Shown: positions 8,307 to 17,362, counted from the first letter of the stretch. The stretch: 64,000 nucleotides of DNA from Pontibacter pamirensis (GCF_010015475.1 NZ_SSNI01000001.1:62001-126000); one strand, 5' to 3'. Notes: generated by a model from the letters alone, not told the origin. Translations and numbers: made by a program.

Positions 8307-10934
8307 ATGAAAGGAGAAGGCAAAGGCACAGTAACCCCGCTCATGAAGCAGTACAATGCTATCAAGGTGAAACACCCGGGGGCGCTGCTGCTATTCAGGG
8401 TAGGAGACTTTTACGAAACCTTTGGCGAGGACGCCATTAAGGCTAGTAAGATTCTGGACATCGTGCTGACCAAGCGCGGCAACGGTTCTGCCTCTGAAAC
8501 GGCGCTGGCTGGTTTCCCGCACCACTCCCTGGACACGTACCTGCCCAAACTGGTGCGGGCAGGAGAGCGCGTGGCCATCTGCGACCAACTGGAAGACCCG
8601 AAATCGGTGAAGGGCATTGTGAAGCGGGGTGTGACGGAGCTGGTAACACCTGGCGTTTCCTTTAACGACCAGGTGCTGGAAAGGCGCAGCAACAACTACC
8701 TGGCTGCTATCCATTTCGGCAAAACAGAAACAGGCGTTTCTTTCCTGGATGTCTCCACCGGCGAGTTCATCACTGCACAAGGCGATAAAAACTACATAGG
8801 CAAGCTGCTGCAAAGCCTGGCTCCGGCGGAGGTGCTGTTCTGCAAGCGCGAGAAAGACACCTTCATCGACCGCTATGGCCCAGACTTCCGGTATTATGCG
8901 CTGGACCCTTGGGTGTTTAACTATGATACGGCTTATGAGTCGCTGACCCGCCATTTCAAAACCGCTACCCTCAAAGGATTCGGTATTGAAGGAATGGCAG
9001 AGGGTATCATTTCAGCAGGAGTCATTCTTCATTACCTCTCCGAGACGCAGCACAACGAAATCAGCCACATTGCCACCATCTCGCGCTTAGAAGAGGACAA
9101 GTATGTGTGGCTGGACCGCTTTACCGTGCGCAACCTGGAACTGCTGTTTACGCAGCACCAGGAGGGTGTGCCGCTGATACAGGTGCTGGACCAGACCGTG
9201 ACCCCGATGGGCGCACGCCTGCTGAAGAAGTGGGTGGTGCTGCCGCTGAAAGACGTGGCTCAGATTCGCCGCCGCCTGGATACGGTAGAGGCCCTGACAA
9301 AGCACCGCGAACTGCTGAGTGAGCTCATACAGCACCTGAAGCAGATAAACGACCTGGAGCGCCTGATTTCAAAGGTGGCAGTGCGGCGCGTGAATCCGCG
9401 TGAACTGGTGCAGCTGGCAAAGGCGCTGGAGGCCATTCTGCCTATTCAAAAGGCATTAGCGCTGAGTGACATACCTGCCTTGCAGCGGCTGGCAGCGCAG
9501 TTGGTTCCCTGTGATGGCCTGCGGGAAGAGATCCGGAATGTGCTAAAGCCGGAGCCGCCGATGCTCACCAACCAGGGCAACATGATCAACGATGGCGTGA
9601 ATGCGGAACTGGACGAGCTGCGGCAAATCGCTTTTTCGGGCAAAGATTACCTGGCGCAGTTGCAGCAGCGCGAAATCAAAAATACAGGCATCAGCTCTCT
9701 AAAAATAGCTTACAATAAAGTATTTGGTTATTATTTAGAGGTAACGCACGCACACAAAGACAAAGTGCCTGCCTCCTGGATACGCAAGCAGACACTGGTA
9801 AATGCTGAGCGTTATATTACGGAAGAGCTGAAGACGTACGAGGAGAAGATTCTGAACGCCGAAGACCGCATCTATACTATCGAGTTCGGGCTGTTTAACG
9901 ATTTGGTGCTGCACGCCCTGGATTATGTGGCGCAGGTACAGCAAAACGCGAAGGTCATCGGCATTATCGACTGCCTCAGCTCGTTTGCAGGCATTGCCCT
10001 GAGTAGCAACTACGTGAAGCCGGACGTAAGCGATAGCCACGTGCTGGACATAAAGAAAGGCCGCCACCCGGTTATCGAAAAGCAGTTGCCGTTAGGGGAG
10101 GCTTACGTGCCTAACGATATCTTCCTGGACAATGAGGAACAGCAGATCATCATCATCACAGGACCGAACATGGCGGGTAAAAGTGCTTTGCTGCGCCAGA
10201 CGGCTCTTATCGTGCTGATGGCGCAAATCGGCTCCTTTGTGCCGGCAGAGGCAGCTACGCTAGGCATTATCGATAAAATTTTCACCCGTGTGGGCGCCTC
10301 AGATAACTTGTCGAAGGGCGAGTCTACGTTCATGGTGGAGATGACGGAGACGGCGAGTATCCTGAACAACCTCTCAGACCGCAGCCTGGTGCTGATGGAT
10401 GAGATTGGCCGCGGCACCAGCACCTACGACGGTATTTCCATTGCCTGGGCCATTGTGGAGCACCTGCACAACCACCCGAAGTTTAAAGCCAAAACGCTTT
10501 TCGCTACGCACTACCACGAGTTGAACCAACTGGCCGAGGACCTGCCGCGTGTAAAGAACTACAACGTGTCTGTAAAAGAGGCAGGAGGCAAGATCCTGTT
10601 TATGCGTAAGCTGGTAGAAGGGGGCAGCGAGCACAGCTTTGGTATACATGTGGCCCAGATGGCGGGTATGCCAAACAATGTGGTGCTGCGTGCAGACGAA
10701 ATCATGCACCACCTTGAAAAGGAGAAAGTATCGGAGCAGTCTCCACAGCAGAAAATGAAGACGGCTCCCAAAAACAACTTCCAGCTCAGCATGTTTGAGT
10801 TCAACGACCCGCAGCTGGCGCGGGCAAGGGAGCTGATGGATGCCTTAGATATTAATACCATTACACCGGTAGAGGCACTGCTAAAGCTAAACGAGCTGAA
10901 AGGGCTGCTGCAGGACAAGGCAGTAAAACAGTAG
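8307..10934 (+). CDS. mutS: DNA mismatch repair protein MutS
   Basis: An 875-residue MutS ATPase that recognises mismatches and small loops and recruits MutL. The mismatch-reading motif GDFYETFGEDA lies near residue 36, connector and lever domains follow, then the ATPase core with Walker A TGPNMAGKSALLRQ (about 618-631), the conserved DNLSKGESTFMVEM, Walker B LVLMDEIGRGTSTYDG (about 694-709) and ATHYHEL. Length is normal for the family. I choose the Met of MKGEGKGTVTPLMKQYNAIK because family members begin shortly before TPLMKQY and an AAGG lies just upstream; the frame opens 13 codons earlier at 8268. It is transcribed alone. Confidence 0.97.
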   Translation: MKGEGKGTVTPLMKQYNAIKVKHPGALLLFRVGDFYETFGEDAIKASKILDIVLTKRGNGSASETALAGFPHHSLDTYLPKLVRAGERVAICDQLEDPKSVKGIVKRGVTELVTPGVSFNDQVLERRSNNYLAAIHFGKTETGVSFLDVSTGEFITAQGDKNYIGKLLQSLAPAEVLFCKREKDTFIDRYGPDFRYYALDPWVFNYDTAYESLTRHFKTATLKGFGIEGMAEGIISAGVILHYLSETQHNEISHIATISRLEEDKYVWLDRFTVRNLELLFTQHQEGVPLIQVLDQTVTPMGARLLKKWVVLPLKDVAQIRRRLDTVEALTKHRELLSELIQHLKQINDLERLISKVAVRRVNPRELVQLAKALEAILPIQKALALSDIPALQRLAAQLVPCDGLREEIRNVLKPEPPMLTNQGNMINDGVNAELDELRQIAFSGKDYLAQLQQREIKNTGISSLKIAYNKVFGYYLEVTHAHKDKVPASWIRKQTLVNAERYITEELKTYEEKILNAEDRIYTIEFGLFNDLVLHALDYVAQVQQNAKVIGIIDCLSSFAGIALSSNYVKPDVSDSHVLDIKKGRHPVIEKQLPLGEAYVPNDIFLDNEEQQIIIITGPNMAGKSALLRQTALIVLMAQIGSFVPAEAATLGIIDKIFTRVGASDNLSKGESTFMVEMTETASILNNLSDRSLVLMDEIGRGTSTYDGISIAWAIVEHLHNHPKFKAKTLFATHYHELNQLAEDLPRVKNYNVSVKEAGGKILFMRKLVEGGSEHSFGIHVAQMAGMPNNVVLRADEIMHHLEKEKVSEQSPQQKMKTAPKNNFQLSMFEFNDPQLARARELMDALDINTITPVEALLKLNELKGLLQDKAVKQ

Positions 10935-11141
10935 GTATGGTAGGCACTTCGTCCTGTTGACAGAGGCTTGAGAACTGGTGGAGGAGTTTAAGGCATGAAG
11001 AAGCAGCTATAGCTGAAGCAATCATGGCGGAATGATGTTTTTGATGTAAGGGAGCAGTAGAGGAGATGAAGTAATATGAAATTTTTCTCCCTGAAAATCA
11101 GCTGAAAGGGCAAGATGAGTAGAAAATTTTTACGGGAGCTA

Positions 11142-11171
11142 TTGACAAGTCAGATTTTGTCTATATCTTTG
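11142..11171 (+). promoter_or_regulatory. promoter of the tRNA-Gly/tRNA-Leu unit
   Basis: TTG at 11142 and TATCTTTG at 11164-11171, separated by 19 nt. This fits the Bacteroidota sigma-ABfr promoter (-33 TTG, -7 TAnnTTTG). Expected transcription start is near 11178, about 30 nt before the tRNA-Gly. Confidence 0.75.
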
Positions 11172-11209
11172 CATCACTAAATCACTATGGCGGTTTAGGA
11201 AAAACAAAA

Positions 11210-11282
11210 GCGGGAGTAGCTCAGTTGGTAGAGCGCGACCTTGCCAAGGTCGAGGCCGCGGGTTCGAATCCCGTCTCCCGCT
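11210..11282 (+). tRNA. tRNA-Gly (anticodon GCC)
   Basis: A 73 nt cloverleaf. Acceptor stem GCGGGAG pairs with CTCCCGC, the D arm is GCTC-AGTTGGTA-GAGC, the anticodon stem CGACC/GGTCG encloses TTGCCAA, and the T arm is GCGGG-TTCGAAT-CCCGT. CCA is not encoded. Confidence 0.97.
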
Positions 11283-11293
11283 CAGGCAAAATT

Positions 11294-11334
11294 AAAAGCA
11301 AAGACGTTGTCATATAACAACGTCTTTGCTTTTT
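11294..11334 (+). terminator. hairpin between tRNA-Gly and tRNA-Leu
   Basis: Perfect 17 bp stem AAAAGCAAAGACGTTGT with its complement around a CATATA loop, ending in TTTTT. It follows tRNA-Gly by 11 nt and should terminate its transcript, leaving tRNA-Leu dependent on read-through or its own promoter. Confidence 0.8.
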
Positions 11335-11368
11335 CAAGTCTACACTTCAGGAACCGCTCCTGAAGGTT

Positions 11369-11452
11369 GCCGGGATGGTGGAATTGGTAGACACGCAAGA
11401 CTTAAAATCTTGTGGACGCAAGTCCGTGCGGGTTCGATTCCCGCTCCTGGTA
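11369..11452 (+). tRNA. tRNA-Leu (anticodon TAA)
   Basis: An 84 nt class II tRNA. The acceptor stem GCCGGGA pairs with TCCTGGT with two G-T pairs, the anticodon loop is ACTTAAAAT within the stem CAAGA/TCTTG, and there is a long variable arm (TGGACGCAAGTCCG). The T arm is GCGGG-TTCGATT-CCCGC. Its 3' end is the insertion site of the element that follows, and the gene remains whole because the element carries a copy of this end. Confidence 0.95.
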
Positions 11453-11455
11453 CTA
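11428..11455 (+). repeat. attL (tRNA-Leu 3' end)
   Basis: Direct repeat with 17363-17390. Seven bases at the left (GCGGGTT) and the last sixteen (CCCGCTCCTGGTACTA) are identical; the T-loop in between differs. The shared sixteen bases are the likely crossover core. Confidence 0.82.
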
Positions 11456-11468
11456 CATAAAAGCTATA

Positions 11469-11503
11469 AAGCCCTGTAAATCTAGTGTTTATAGGGCTTT
11501 TTT
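11469..11503 (+). terminator. terminator after tRNA-Leu, carried by the element
   Basis: A 12 bp stem (AAGCCCTGTAAA with TTTATAGGGCTT, one G-T pair) followed by six T. It lies inside the element boundary, so it replaces the original tRNA terminator, which is probably the hairpin right of attR. Confidence 0.8.
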
Positions 11504-11622
11504 ATTGTTCGAGTAACAAACTGGTAACAAATTTAAGTGTCATATTAGTTATGATTTAAATCTATCAGTTGGGCATCATAGCTAATAATGCAGTGGTTTT
11601 GCTGCAGGCTTACATTATTGAA

Positions 11623-12873
11623 CTACCTGCCAGTACTTATCTTTAGCCAATCTATTGATTTTCTTGTTTCTGGATTCTTACTTAATATCCTTTCTTCTAA
11701 TTCTCTTGATAGCAACATGCCATTTGGGTGGAACAAATGTGCATTGTTTGTGTTGGAGCACATGATTGGATTTATTTTGATATCCTGTCCTGTTTTCCGC
11801 TTTATATCATTTCTTGTCTTCTTCTGCCAAACTTGCCAACTGTAAGCCATCTTTGTCATTTTTTCCTGGTATAGCCTTGCATCATGTGTTTCAAGTTCCG
11901 TTGTCATAGCATAAGCGCTTAAAATTGGATTCCCTTGCCAGCTTATATCGCCTATAGTAACAATACTGTTAACAGGGTGTTCTTTTACTCCAATTGAACT
12001 AACATTGTCTCCCATGCCCTGCCTGTCAGGAATTGAATTGATTGCTATATTGTTTATTTCATCTCTCAAATCTCCTGAGGAATCTTGAAATTCTATCTTT
12101 GCCTGTACTGTATATGCTATATTAAATGACTGGGCTTTTTCTTCTATGATTTTAATTTTAGAGTCTGGTGTTCTTAAGTCAATAGCCAACATTCCTTCAT
12201 TAGCCGAAAAAGGCCGGTAAAAATTGCTGTACATATTTATCATAAAAGGGTCTAACGTTTCCATTAGAGTGTTCACAACTGACAATGGTGCAGTAATTAT
12301 CTTTCCAATAACTTCTACTGTTTTGTTAGTTACATTATCTATGTTAGTATGTGGGTCAACAAGGCAAGGAATAGGTCTATGGTTCTCATCAACTTTAAAG
12401 ACTGTCAAAGGAGCACTCATGTCTTCTTTAGGATTGCTTATAGTTTCTAAAATAAGCCCCCCGCTACTTTGTGGATACAGCCAAATGATTCTTGCTGATG
12501 AATCATCAGTAAGCTTGATTTCATTTAGTTTTAAAGAGGGCACACTTAGTCTATGAGAAGTAAATGTAAGTTGGGAACCTGTGAAGCGTTTGTTGATACC
12601 TTTTATTGTTGTACTTACATCCTGTTCAGTTGTGCCCTTTGTGTTGAAGGGGGAATAAACTAAGAAGTTTGTGTTAGTTGAGTACCATGACAACTTTCCA
12701 TGAAGCTTTATGTTAGAATTGGGCAATTGTTGAAAACCAAAATAGTTTTCAACTATGCTATGTATAGATGTTTCATTCAATAGTAAGTTAGATTTTTTTA
12801 GTTGAGTAAATCCATCTTTAAGTTTTGAGAAAATGTTAAAGATTGCACCAATTGCTTTGATCTCGGATAACAT
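11623..12873 (-). CDS. unknown 416 aa cargo protein of the integrated element
   Basis: I do not recognise this protein. The first ~25 residues (MLSEIKAIGAIFNIFSKLKDG) form an amphipathic helix with no signal peptide. The rest is mixed: beta-rich through about 60-160, a possible hydrophobic helix near 190-215 (VIGKIITAPLSVVNTLMETL), a second beta-rich part, and a basic helical C-terminus. It is last in the leftward gene series, separated from rep by 403 bp and so probably has its own promoter. AT-rich codon use matches the element, not the chromosome. Position and independence suggest cargo, such as a defence or lysogeny-maintenance function, but no motif supports a specific role. Confidence 0.75.
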   Translation of the reverse strand: MLSEIKAIGAIFNIFSKLKDGFTQLKKSNLLLNETSIHSIVENYFGFQQLPNSNIKLHGKLSWYSTNTNFLVYSPFNTKGTTEQDVSTTIKGINKRFTGSQLTFTSHRLSVPSLKLNEIKLTDDSSARIIWLYPQSSGGLILETISNPKEDMSAPLTVFKVDENHRPIPCLVDPHTNIDNVTNKTVEVIGKIITAPLSVVNTLMETLDPFMINMYSNFYRPFSANEGMLAIDLRTPDSKIKIIEEKAQSFNIAYTVQAKIEFQDSSGDLRDEINNIAINSIPDRQGMGDNVSSIGVKEHPVNSIVTIGDISWQGNPILSAYAMTTELETHDARLYQEKMTKMAYSWQVWQKKTRNDIKRKTGQDIKINPIMCSNTNNAHLFHPNGMLLSRELEERILSKNPETRKSIDWLKISTGR

Positions 12874-13276
12874 AGGTCCTATTGTTCGTTTATCTGCTTT
12901 GATATGTCCGTTTGCTTTATCAGCAGAAGTAAAGATGAAATCCTGCCTTGAGCTAAGCTAATATAGTGCATTCTAATAATTTTCAGTTGGCGTTACAAAA
13001 TTGAAAGCCTTATCCTTAGTTTTTGTGCCCAAGAGAGGTGTTATTTTAGTCAATTTTTGTCCGCAAAATTCAGTATTAAATTGTGTCATCTTGCTATAGC
13101 TTTTGTTGTGGTAAAGCCTCATAGTAAGGTGTTTATAGCCTGCTTACACTGGGCTTTAAACTTAAAATTACTCTTTATTGATAGGAGTTTTTCGGTTTTA
13201 GAATTTGTTATGCTTTTCACCACACAGATACGACTTTAGTACCCTTAGTCGGACTAGTAAAGTTTGATGTTATAGG
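12874..13276. other. intergenic region of the element, possible origin
   Basis: A 403 bp AT-rich gap between rep and the 416 aa gene. A small nested inverted repeat lies at 13233-13263 (ACTTTA with TAAAGT, inner TAGT/ACTA). In gene II/X replicons the double-strand origin is a hairpin in an intergenic region near rep, so this is the best place for it, but the structure is weak and could equally be the rep terminator. Confidence 0.35.
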
Positions 13277-14209
13277 CTATCTGTAGTTTTCGCTTACTCT
13301 GGCAATTTTTCTGTTTAGTTCCTGTATCATCTCTGGTGTGTCAGTTGTAGTGTTGTTACTGCCTGATAGCTTTTTGATTTCACTTCTAAGTCTGGAGTAA
13401 TATTCTGGCTTATCAAAAGTATTCTGTTCTTTCAGCAAGTCCACATGATGAAGGAAAGCATCTAGTCCTTTCTCCTGTATGGCTAGTGCTAAAACCTGTT
13501 TTAAATAATCTTTTGGTGACTTGATTTTAGTAGTATCCATCTTAACTAAAGAATTCTTTTGTATCGCCTGATATTCCTTAACTACGCGGTCTATCAGGCC
13601 CATATAGAAGCATTCTTCTGTTAAGGTATTGGGTGTTATAGCTGCAGTATTAAATTGCTTAGGCAGGCGCTGCATATAACATACCTCATATCTGAGCAAG
13701 TTCTTTCCTTGATATACATTAGGAATTAACACGCTTTTGCTTTTGCTTTCTGCTATTTTGTTGTAAAACTTTTTACTTCTTAAATTATTTTGATAGCTAA
13801 TACTCTGTGGCTGTGTCAGCCGCTTATAATAGCTGCTTTGCCCTAAGTAAGGGAAGTAAAGTTCTGGCGTGTGCTGAGTAATTAGATTCATGCCTATATC
13901 TACCCTTGAAACGACTGCTCTTTGTATGGGTAGGTGCATAGTGTCAGCCAACTGCTCAAAGGCCCGCCTGCTGTCTGACCTGTTCAGTGTGTGCAGGTTA
14001 CTTCCTAGGTAGAATTTAGCTAGACTACCTATTATGCTGATGCCATGTTCTGACATGGCTATCCTTAAATTACCAACATTGCCAGTAACATAAGTCTGCC
14101 CGGTATTCTGCTTAAAGGTTTCTGAAAGGTTAGTAAGAGCAGGCAGCCCGTCTTTGAAGTTACAGCCTGTCTGCTCTTGGCTTAAGAATAGCCTTATAGT
14201 ATCATACAT
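13277..14209 (-). CDS. phage/plasmid replication initiator, gene II/X family
   Basis: A 310-residue rolling-circle initiator related to gene II/X proteins of filamentous phages. It should nick one strand at the element's origin and drive rolling-circle replication. Signatures are the MYDTIRLFL opening, the N-terminal ISIIGSLAKFYLGSN (about 57-71), VVSRVDIGMNL (about 99-109), KKFYNKIAE (about 147-154, candidate Tyr/Lys active site) and LLRYEVCYMQRL (about 171-182, the family's LRxEvrL motif). The C-terminal third is helical. It lies 34 nt downstream of the 177 aa gene. Assignment to the family rests on this motif order and not on a search. Confidence 0.8.
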   Translation of the reverse strand: MYDTIRLFLSQEQTGCNFKDGLPALTNLSETFKQNTGQTYVTGNVGNLRIAMSEHGISIIGSLAKFYLGSNLHTLNRSDSRRAFEQLADTMHLPIQRAVVSRVDIGMNLITQHTPELYFPYLGQSSYYKRLTQPQSISYQNNLRSKKFYNKIAESKSKSVLIPNVYQGKNLLRYEVCYMQRLPKQFNTAAITPNTLTEECFYMGLIDRVVKEYQAIQKNSLVKMDTTKIKSPKDYLKQVLALAIQEKGLDAFLHHVDLLKEQNTFDKPEYYSRLRSEIKKLSGSNNTTTDTPEMIQELNRKIARVSENYR

Positions 14210-14243
14210 TGGTTTGACAAAAAATGTCAGTAGATACTACTTA

Positions 14244-14777
14244 CTATGTAGCACTTTCATAGTCAAAGAAAGGCTTAGCCCGTTCCCTATGGCTGTGCAA
14301 CTCCTTGTCTAAATCACCATCAATCAAACGTTGGTAGTAGGCATTTACTAGATTTCTGCCCTCCGGTATAACAAGAACTTCGATTGAGCTTATCTCTTTG
14401 TTTGTAATGAAAAGGTAACAGTCGTTTCTAAAGAAAAAGAGGGGATTGCTGTTGCCATTGCTAAGAAGCCTATTAGCGTTAGGGTATCCATAACCATACT
14501 CGGGAAAGTCTACATCTTCAATGTACAAGCTTGAAAGGTTTATTTTACCGTTGGTTAGGCTCCATTCAGCAAGTCGTTTTCTATTAGATTTGATAACTTC
14601 TCTGGCAGGAATTTTATAAATGAACATTTGGCCTTTTCCATTGACAAAATCTGTCAATCCTGTATAGCCTGAAGGGTTAGAATATGCAACGCAATCTAAT
14701 CTTGCTTTGCTCTTGATGCTGTGCTGCGCTTTGAGTCTGGCTCGCAGTAACTCAAATCTAAAATATGCCTCTATCAT
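14244..14777 (-). CDS. unknown 177 aa protein of the integrated element
   Basis: I do not recognise it. The N-terminus is basic and helical (MIEAYFRFELLRARLKAQHSIKSK), and the remainder is beta-rich with many aromatic residues (FPEYGYGYPN, PLFFFRNDCYLFITN). No signal peptide or membrane segment. Its start codon overlaps the stop of the HTH gene by 4 nt (ATGA), indicating translational coupling, and rep follows after 34 nt, so it probably acts with HTH protein and Rep in replication or its control. Confidence 0.75.
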   Translation of the reverse strand: MIEAYFRFELLRARLKAQHSIKSKARLDCVAYSNPSGYTGLTDFVNGKGQMFIYKIPAREVIKSNRKRLAEWSLTNGKINLSSLYIEDVDFPEYGYGYPNANRLLSNGNSNPLFFFRNDCYLFITNKEISSIEVLVIPEGRNLVNAYYQRLIDGDLDKELHSHRERAKPFFDYESAT

Positions 14778-15115
14778 CTCACACCTCCTATCTTTTTGAG
14801 AGTAATGTAAGTTGCGGCCTTTTCTTCTACACTTTCTTTATTTGAAGGCTTTGTGGGGTTTCTTTGTAGCCACTGGTCTACTTCTGTCTTATTGAAGTAG
14901 ATGTGCTTGCCCTGGGGCTTAAAGTGCGGTATCTGAGCCGCTGAAGTAAGCTTATACAGGTAACTTTTAGATAAGCCTGTATAGCTTGCCGCCTCATCAA
15001 AATTTAATACTGTCTTTTGGGATAGGAGCAGAACCTCTATATTCCTTAACCTTTCCTCTAAATGCTGTAATTCCATTTCTAAATGTTTTAAGAGTTGTAG
15101 AAATGGATTGGCCAA
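14774..15115 (-). CDS. helix-turn-helix protein, excisionase-like
   Basis: A 113-residue small DNA-binding protein. The first 35 residues form a helix with coiled-coil character (LLKHLEMELQHLEERLRNIEVLLL). A MerR/excisionase-type winged HTH (HTH_17) follows: LNFDEAASYTGLSKSYLYKL (about 38-57), then IPHFKPQGKHIYFNKTEVDQWL. It could be the recombination directionality factor for the element's integrase, or the repressor/activator of rep. It overlaps the 177 aa gene by 4 nt. Confidence 0.88.
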   Translation of the reverse strand: MANPFLQLLKHLEMELQHLEERLRNIEVLLLSQKTVLNFDEAASYTGLSKSYLYKLTSAAQIPHFKPQGKHIYFNKTEVDQWLQRNPTKPSNKESVEEKAATYITLKKIGGVR

Positions 15116-15184
15116 TCCTTATTGCGTTATAACATTGCAAAGATTGGAAAGAGAGGAAAGTATGTACTTTCACTTGTGGTATAA

Positions 15185-15217
15185 GTGAAGGTGAAGGTGA
15201 AGTATTAGGTGAAGGTG
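15185..15217. repeat. GTGAAG direct repeats upstream of the HTH gene
   Basis: GTGAAG three times in tandem, then TATTAG, then GTGAAG and GTG. The block lies directly upstream of the HTH/177aa/rep genes and overlaps the end of the 286 aa gene by a few codons. It could be a protein-binding (iteron- or operator-like) site; it may also be a simple-sequence accident. Confidence 0.5.
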
Positions 15218-16065
15218 CTCACGAGGTCTTTTATAGCCCTTTGTTTATCTGTTGATAAGTTTATATCAATATTTTGCTTTAACTCTTTGAAGCTTGCAGT
15301 GAAAGGAGTGCCATCAGGCTTAAAAAAGCATGCTTTTAGCTTTTGGTAATCTACTCTCTTTCCGCTCGCTATATTTTGTGTGTCTTCTAGCTGTAAAATA
15401 AAGTAAAGCACTTCGCTAGCATTGTCACTATGCCACTTGATAGGCTTCAAGTTTTGAATAGGTAAGCCTGAGAAAATGGCTATAAATTGACTTAAATCAG
15501 ATTCGTTATCAATGAATTTCCCCTTCATTTGTTGATAAAGGTTAGGTAATTCCTCATCTGATTTTCCTTGCCAAACATAGGATAACTTATTTTTCTTTTG
15601 AACAGGTTTTTCTTTCTTGATAGAATTACCTTCTCTCAGCTCTTGTTCTACTATTACTATGTATTCATCAAAAAACTCTTTATGCCTTTTATATGCAGCC
15701 TTGATAACAGTATCAGTTGTCCTTTCTCCAAAATTTTTGTAGCTTTTTAGTATCTGTAAATGTTGTCTTAGTTTGTTTTGCCTCAATAGACTGCTGGCAG
15801 TTTTGTTAGCATCTTCTAACCATGTTGAGGAACCCTTTGCAATAGCTTCAAATATGGTGGCTTTTTCCCAACTAGTAAATTCCTGAATAGCTTCGTTAAA
15901 GGTTTTATAAAATCGGGGATACTGTCTTTGGGCCTCATCAGGATATGAAACTACCCAAAGTATAAAGTCTTCAAAAGCAGGATCATCATCTTTTGGTATT
16001 TCTGTTAACTCCTTTTCTATTAGTTTTAAAGCCTCTTTCATCTTTGGGCTAATTTTCTTTGACAT
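15205..16065 (-). CDS. unknown 286 aa protein of the integrated element
   Basis: I do not recognise it. It is soluble, mostly alpha-helical and Lys-rich, with a Lys-rich linker near residues 147-160. The C-terminal part (ELPNLYQQMKGKFIDNESDLSQFIAIFSGLPIQNLKPIKWHSDNASEVLYFI ...) resembles in style the short accessory proteins that often sit beside Bacteroidota integrases, where the end of the protein predicts a helical DNA-associated domain. It follows the integrase by 22 nt, so the two are probably co-transcribed. Confidence 0.75.
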   Translation of the reverse strand: MSKKISPKMKEALKLIEKELTEIPKDDDPAFEDFILWVVSYPDEAQRQYPRFYKTFNEAIQEFTSWEKATIFEAIAKGSSTWLEDANKTASSLLRQNKLRQHLQILKSYKNFGERTTDTVIKAAYKRHKEFFDEYIVIVEQELREGNSIKKEKPVQKKNKLSYVWQGKSDEELPNLYQQMKGKFIDNESDLSQFIAIFSGLPIQNLKPIKWHSDNASEVLYFILQLEDTQNIASGKRVDYQKLKACFFKPDGTPFTASFKELKQNIDINLSTDKQRAIKDLVSTFT

Positions 16066-16087
16066 ATCGAAACGCTAAAGGAAGGCT

Positions 16088-17176
16088 TTAGAAGGTTAGG
16101 TCAGGTAGGGCATTTACTGCCTGTACTTTGCGCTCGTCTGCAATGCTCAGATACTTCTGAGTATGCTTTATAGATGTGTGCCCTAACAATTGTGAAAGAG
16201 TTTTAACATCGTACCCTAACAGTAATATGTTGGTAGCAAAGGAATGTCTGGCACTGTGCCATGTGATGCGTTTATCTATACCTGCTCTGGTAGCCCAATT
16301 TTTTATAGTTTTAGCAGAGCCGTTGAAGGAAGGTAGGGGAAATACTAAATCATCTGGTTTACCCTTTTCACCTATAAGCTTTAAGGCAGTATTGTTAAGG
16401 CTAAGACGGTTTACTTCCTGAGTTTTGTTTTGCTTGATAACAAGTAATCCACTACTAATATGTTTCCACTTCAACTCTTTGATATCTCCAAACCTTAAAC
16501 CTGTATTACAGGCAAATAAAAAGGCACGTTTGATGATGTCACTGCCACAATGGGTTTTTGCTAACAGGCTCACCTCATCTAAACTGAGTACTCCCTTGCT
16601 CATGCCCCCGCTTTTAAATTTCAGGTTTTCAGGCAGCGGGTTTTTGTTAAACAGGTTTTCTCTAATACCATGCTTTACTACTTTCCTAAAGCGATTAAAG
16701 TAGGTTAGTGGACCTTCTCCAGTATGGTTAGCTTCTAAGTAATCCTTATAGCCTATAATGAGGTTTTGGGTAAGGTCTTTACATAACAGCTTATCTTTAC
16801 CGTGCCGCTCTTGCAGATAGGCTTTAAACTTCTTAAAGCTGGCATTCAGTACCCTGTTATCGGCTTTGGTGTAGTGATTTATATAAGCCTGATAAAACTT
16901 GAGAAAGTCTGTGTGGCTCAGGCTCTTTGATTGCAGGTCAAAAGTACCTACATGTACTTCTTCAATCCGCTTTGCTTTGATGCGCTGTGCAAGTTCTAAA
17001 GCCTCCTTGTTAGACTGTTTATCTAAGGCGTTTTTAGGTTTATCAATTAGATAGAGCTTTAAAAACTCATACTGCCTTTCCCCATCTTTGTAATAATCTA
17101 AGTACAGGCTAATATTGCCGTTCCTTAGCTTCTTCTCTCTAAGCCTTACAGCTTCTTTTGTGGTTTGCTTTTTCAC
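16088..17176 (-). CDS. int: tyrosine recombinase (integrase)
   Basis: A 362-residue site-specific recombinase that should integrate and excise the element at tRNA-Leu. An N-terminal arm-binding region (1-80) is followed by a SAM-like core-binding domain (about 85-175) and the catalytic domain. The catalytic residues are all present: Arg228 (CNTGLRFGDI), Lys251 region (VIKQNKTQ), His307 and Arg310 (WHSARHSF), His333 (LGHTS) and the nucleophile Tyr342 (HTQKYLSI). It reads away from attR, starting about 190 bp inside it. Length and layout are those of Bacteroidota phage_int_SAM_5-type integrases. Confidence 0.93.
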   Translation of the reverse strand: MKKQTTKEAVRLREKKLRNGNISLYLDYYKDGERQYEFLKLYLIDKPKNALDKQSNKEALELAQRIKAKRIEEVHVGTFDLQSKSLSHTDFLKFYQAYINHYTKADNRVLNASFKKFKAYLQERHGKDKLLCKDLTQNLIIGYKDYLEANHTGEGPLTYFNRFRKVVKHGIRENLFNKNPLPENLKFKSGGMSKGVLSLDEVSLLAKTHCGSDIIKRAFLFACNTGLRFGDIKELKWKHISSGLLVIKQNKTQEVNRLSLNNTALKLIGEKGKPDDLVFPLPSFNGSAKTIKNWATRAGIDKRITWHSARHSFATNILLLGYDVKTLSQLLGHTSIKHTQKYLSIADERKVQAVNALPDLTF

Positions 17177-17362
17177 TTGCTTTGCTGTTTGTTTCCTTTG
17201 TTATCCAATATAATAAAAGGAATTAAAGCGAGTAACAAACTGGTAACAAAAAGTAAGAAAATGTCTGCTAAGTAAGAGAAAATAAGGCAGTCGGGAAAAG
17301 TGAAAAAGTGGCTTTAAAGGCGTTTAAAGCTAATATTTGTTTACTATTGTTTTCCTATGTTT

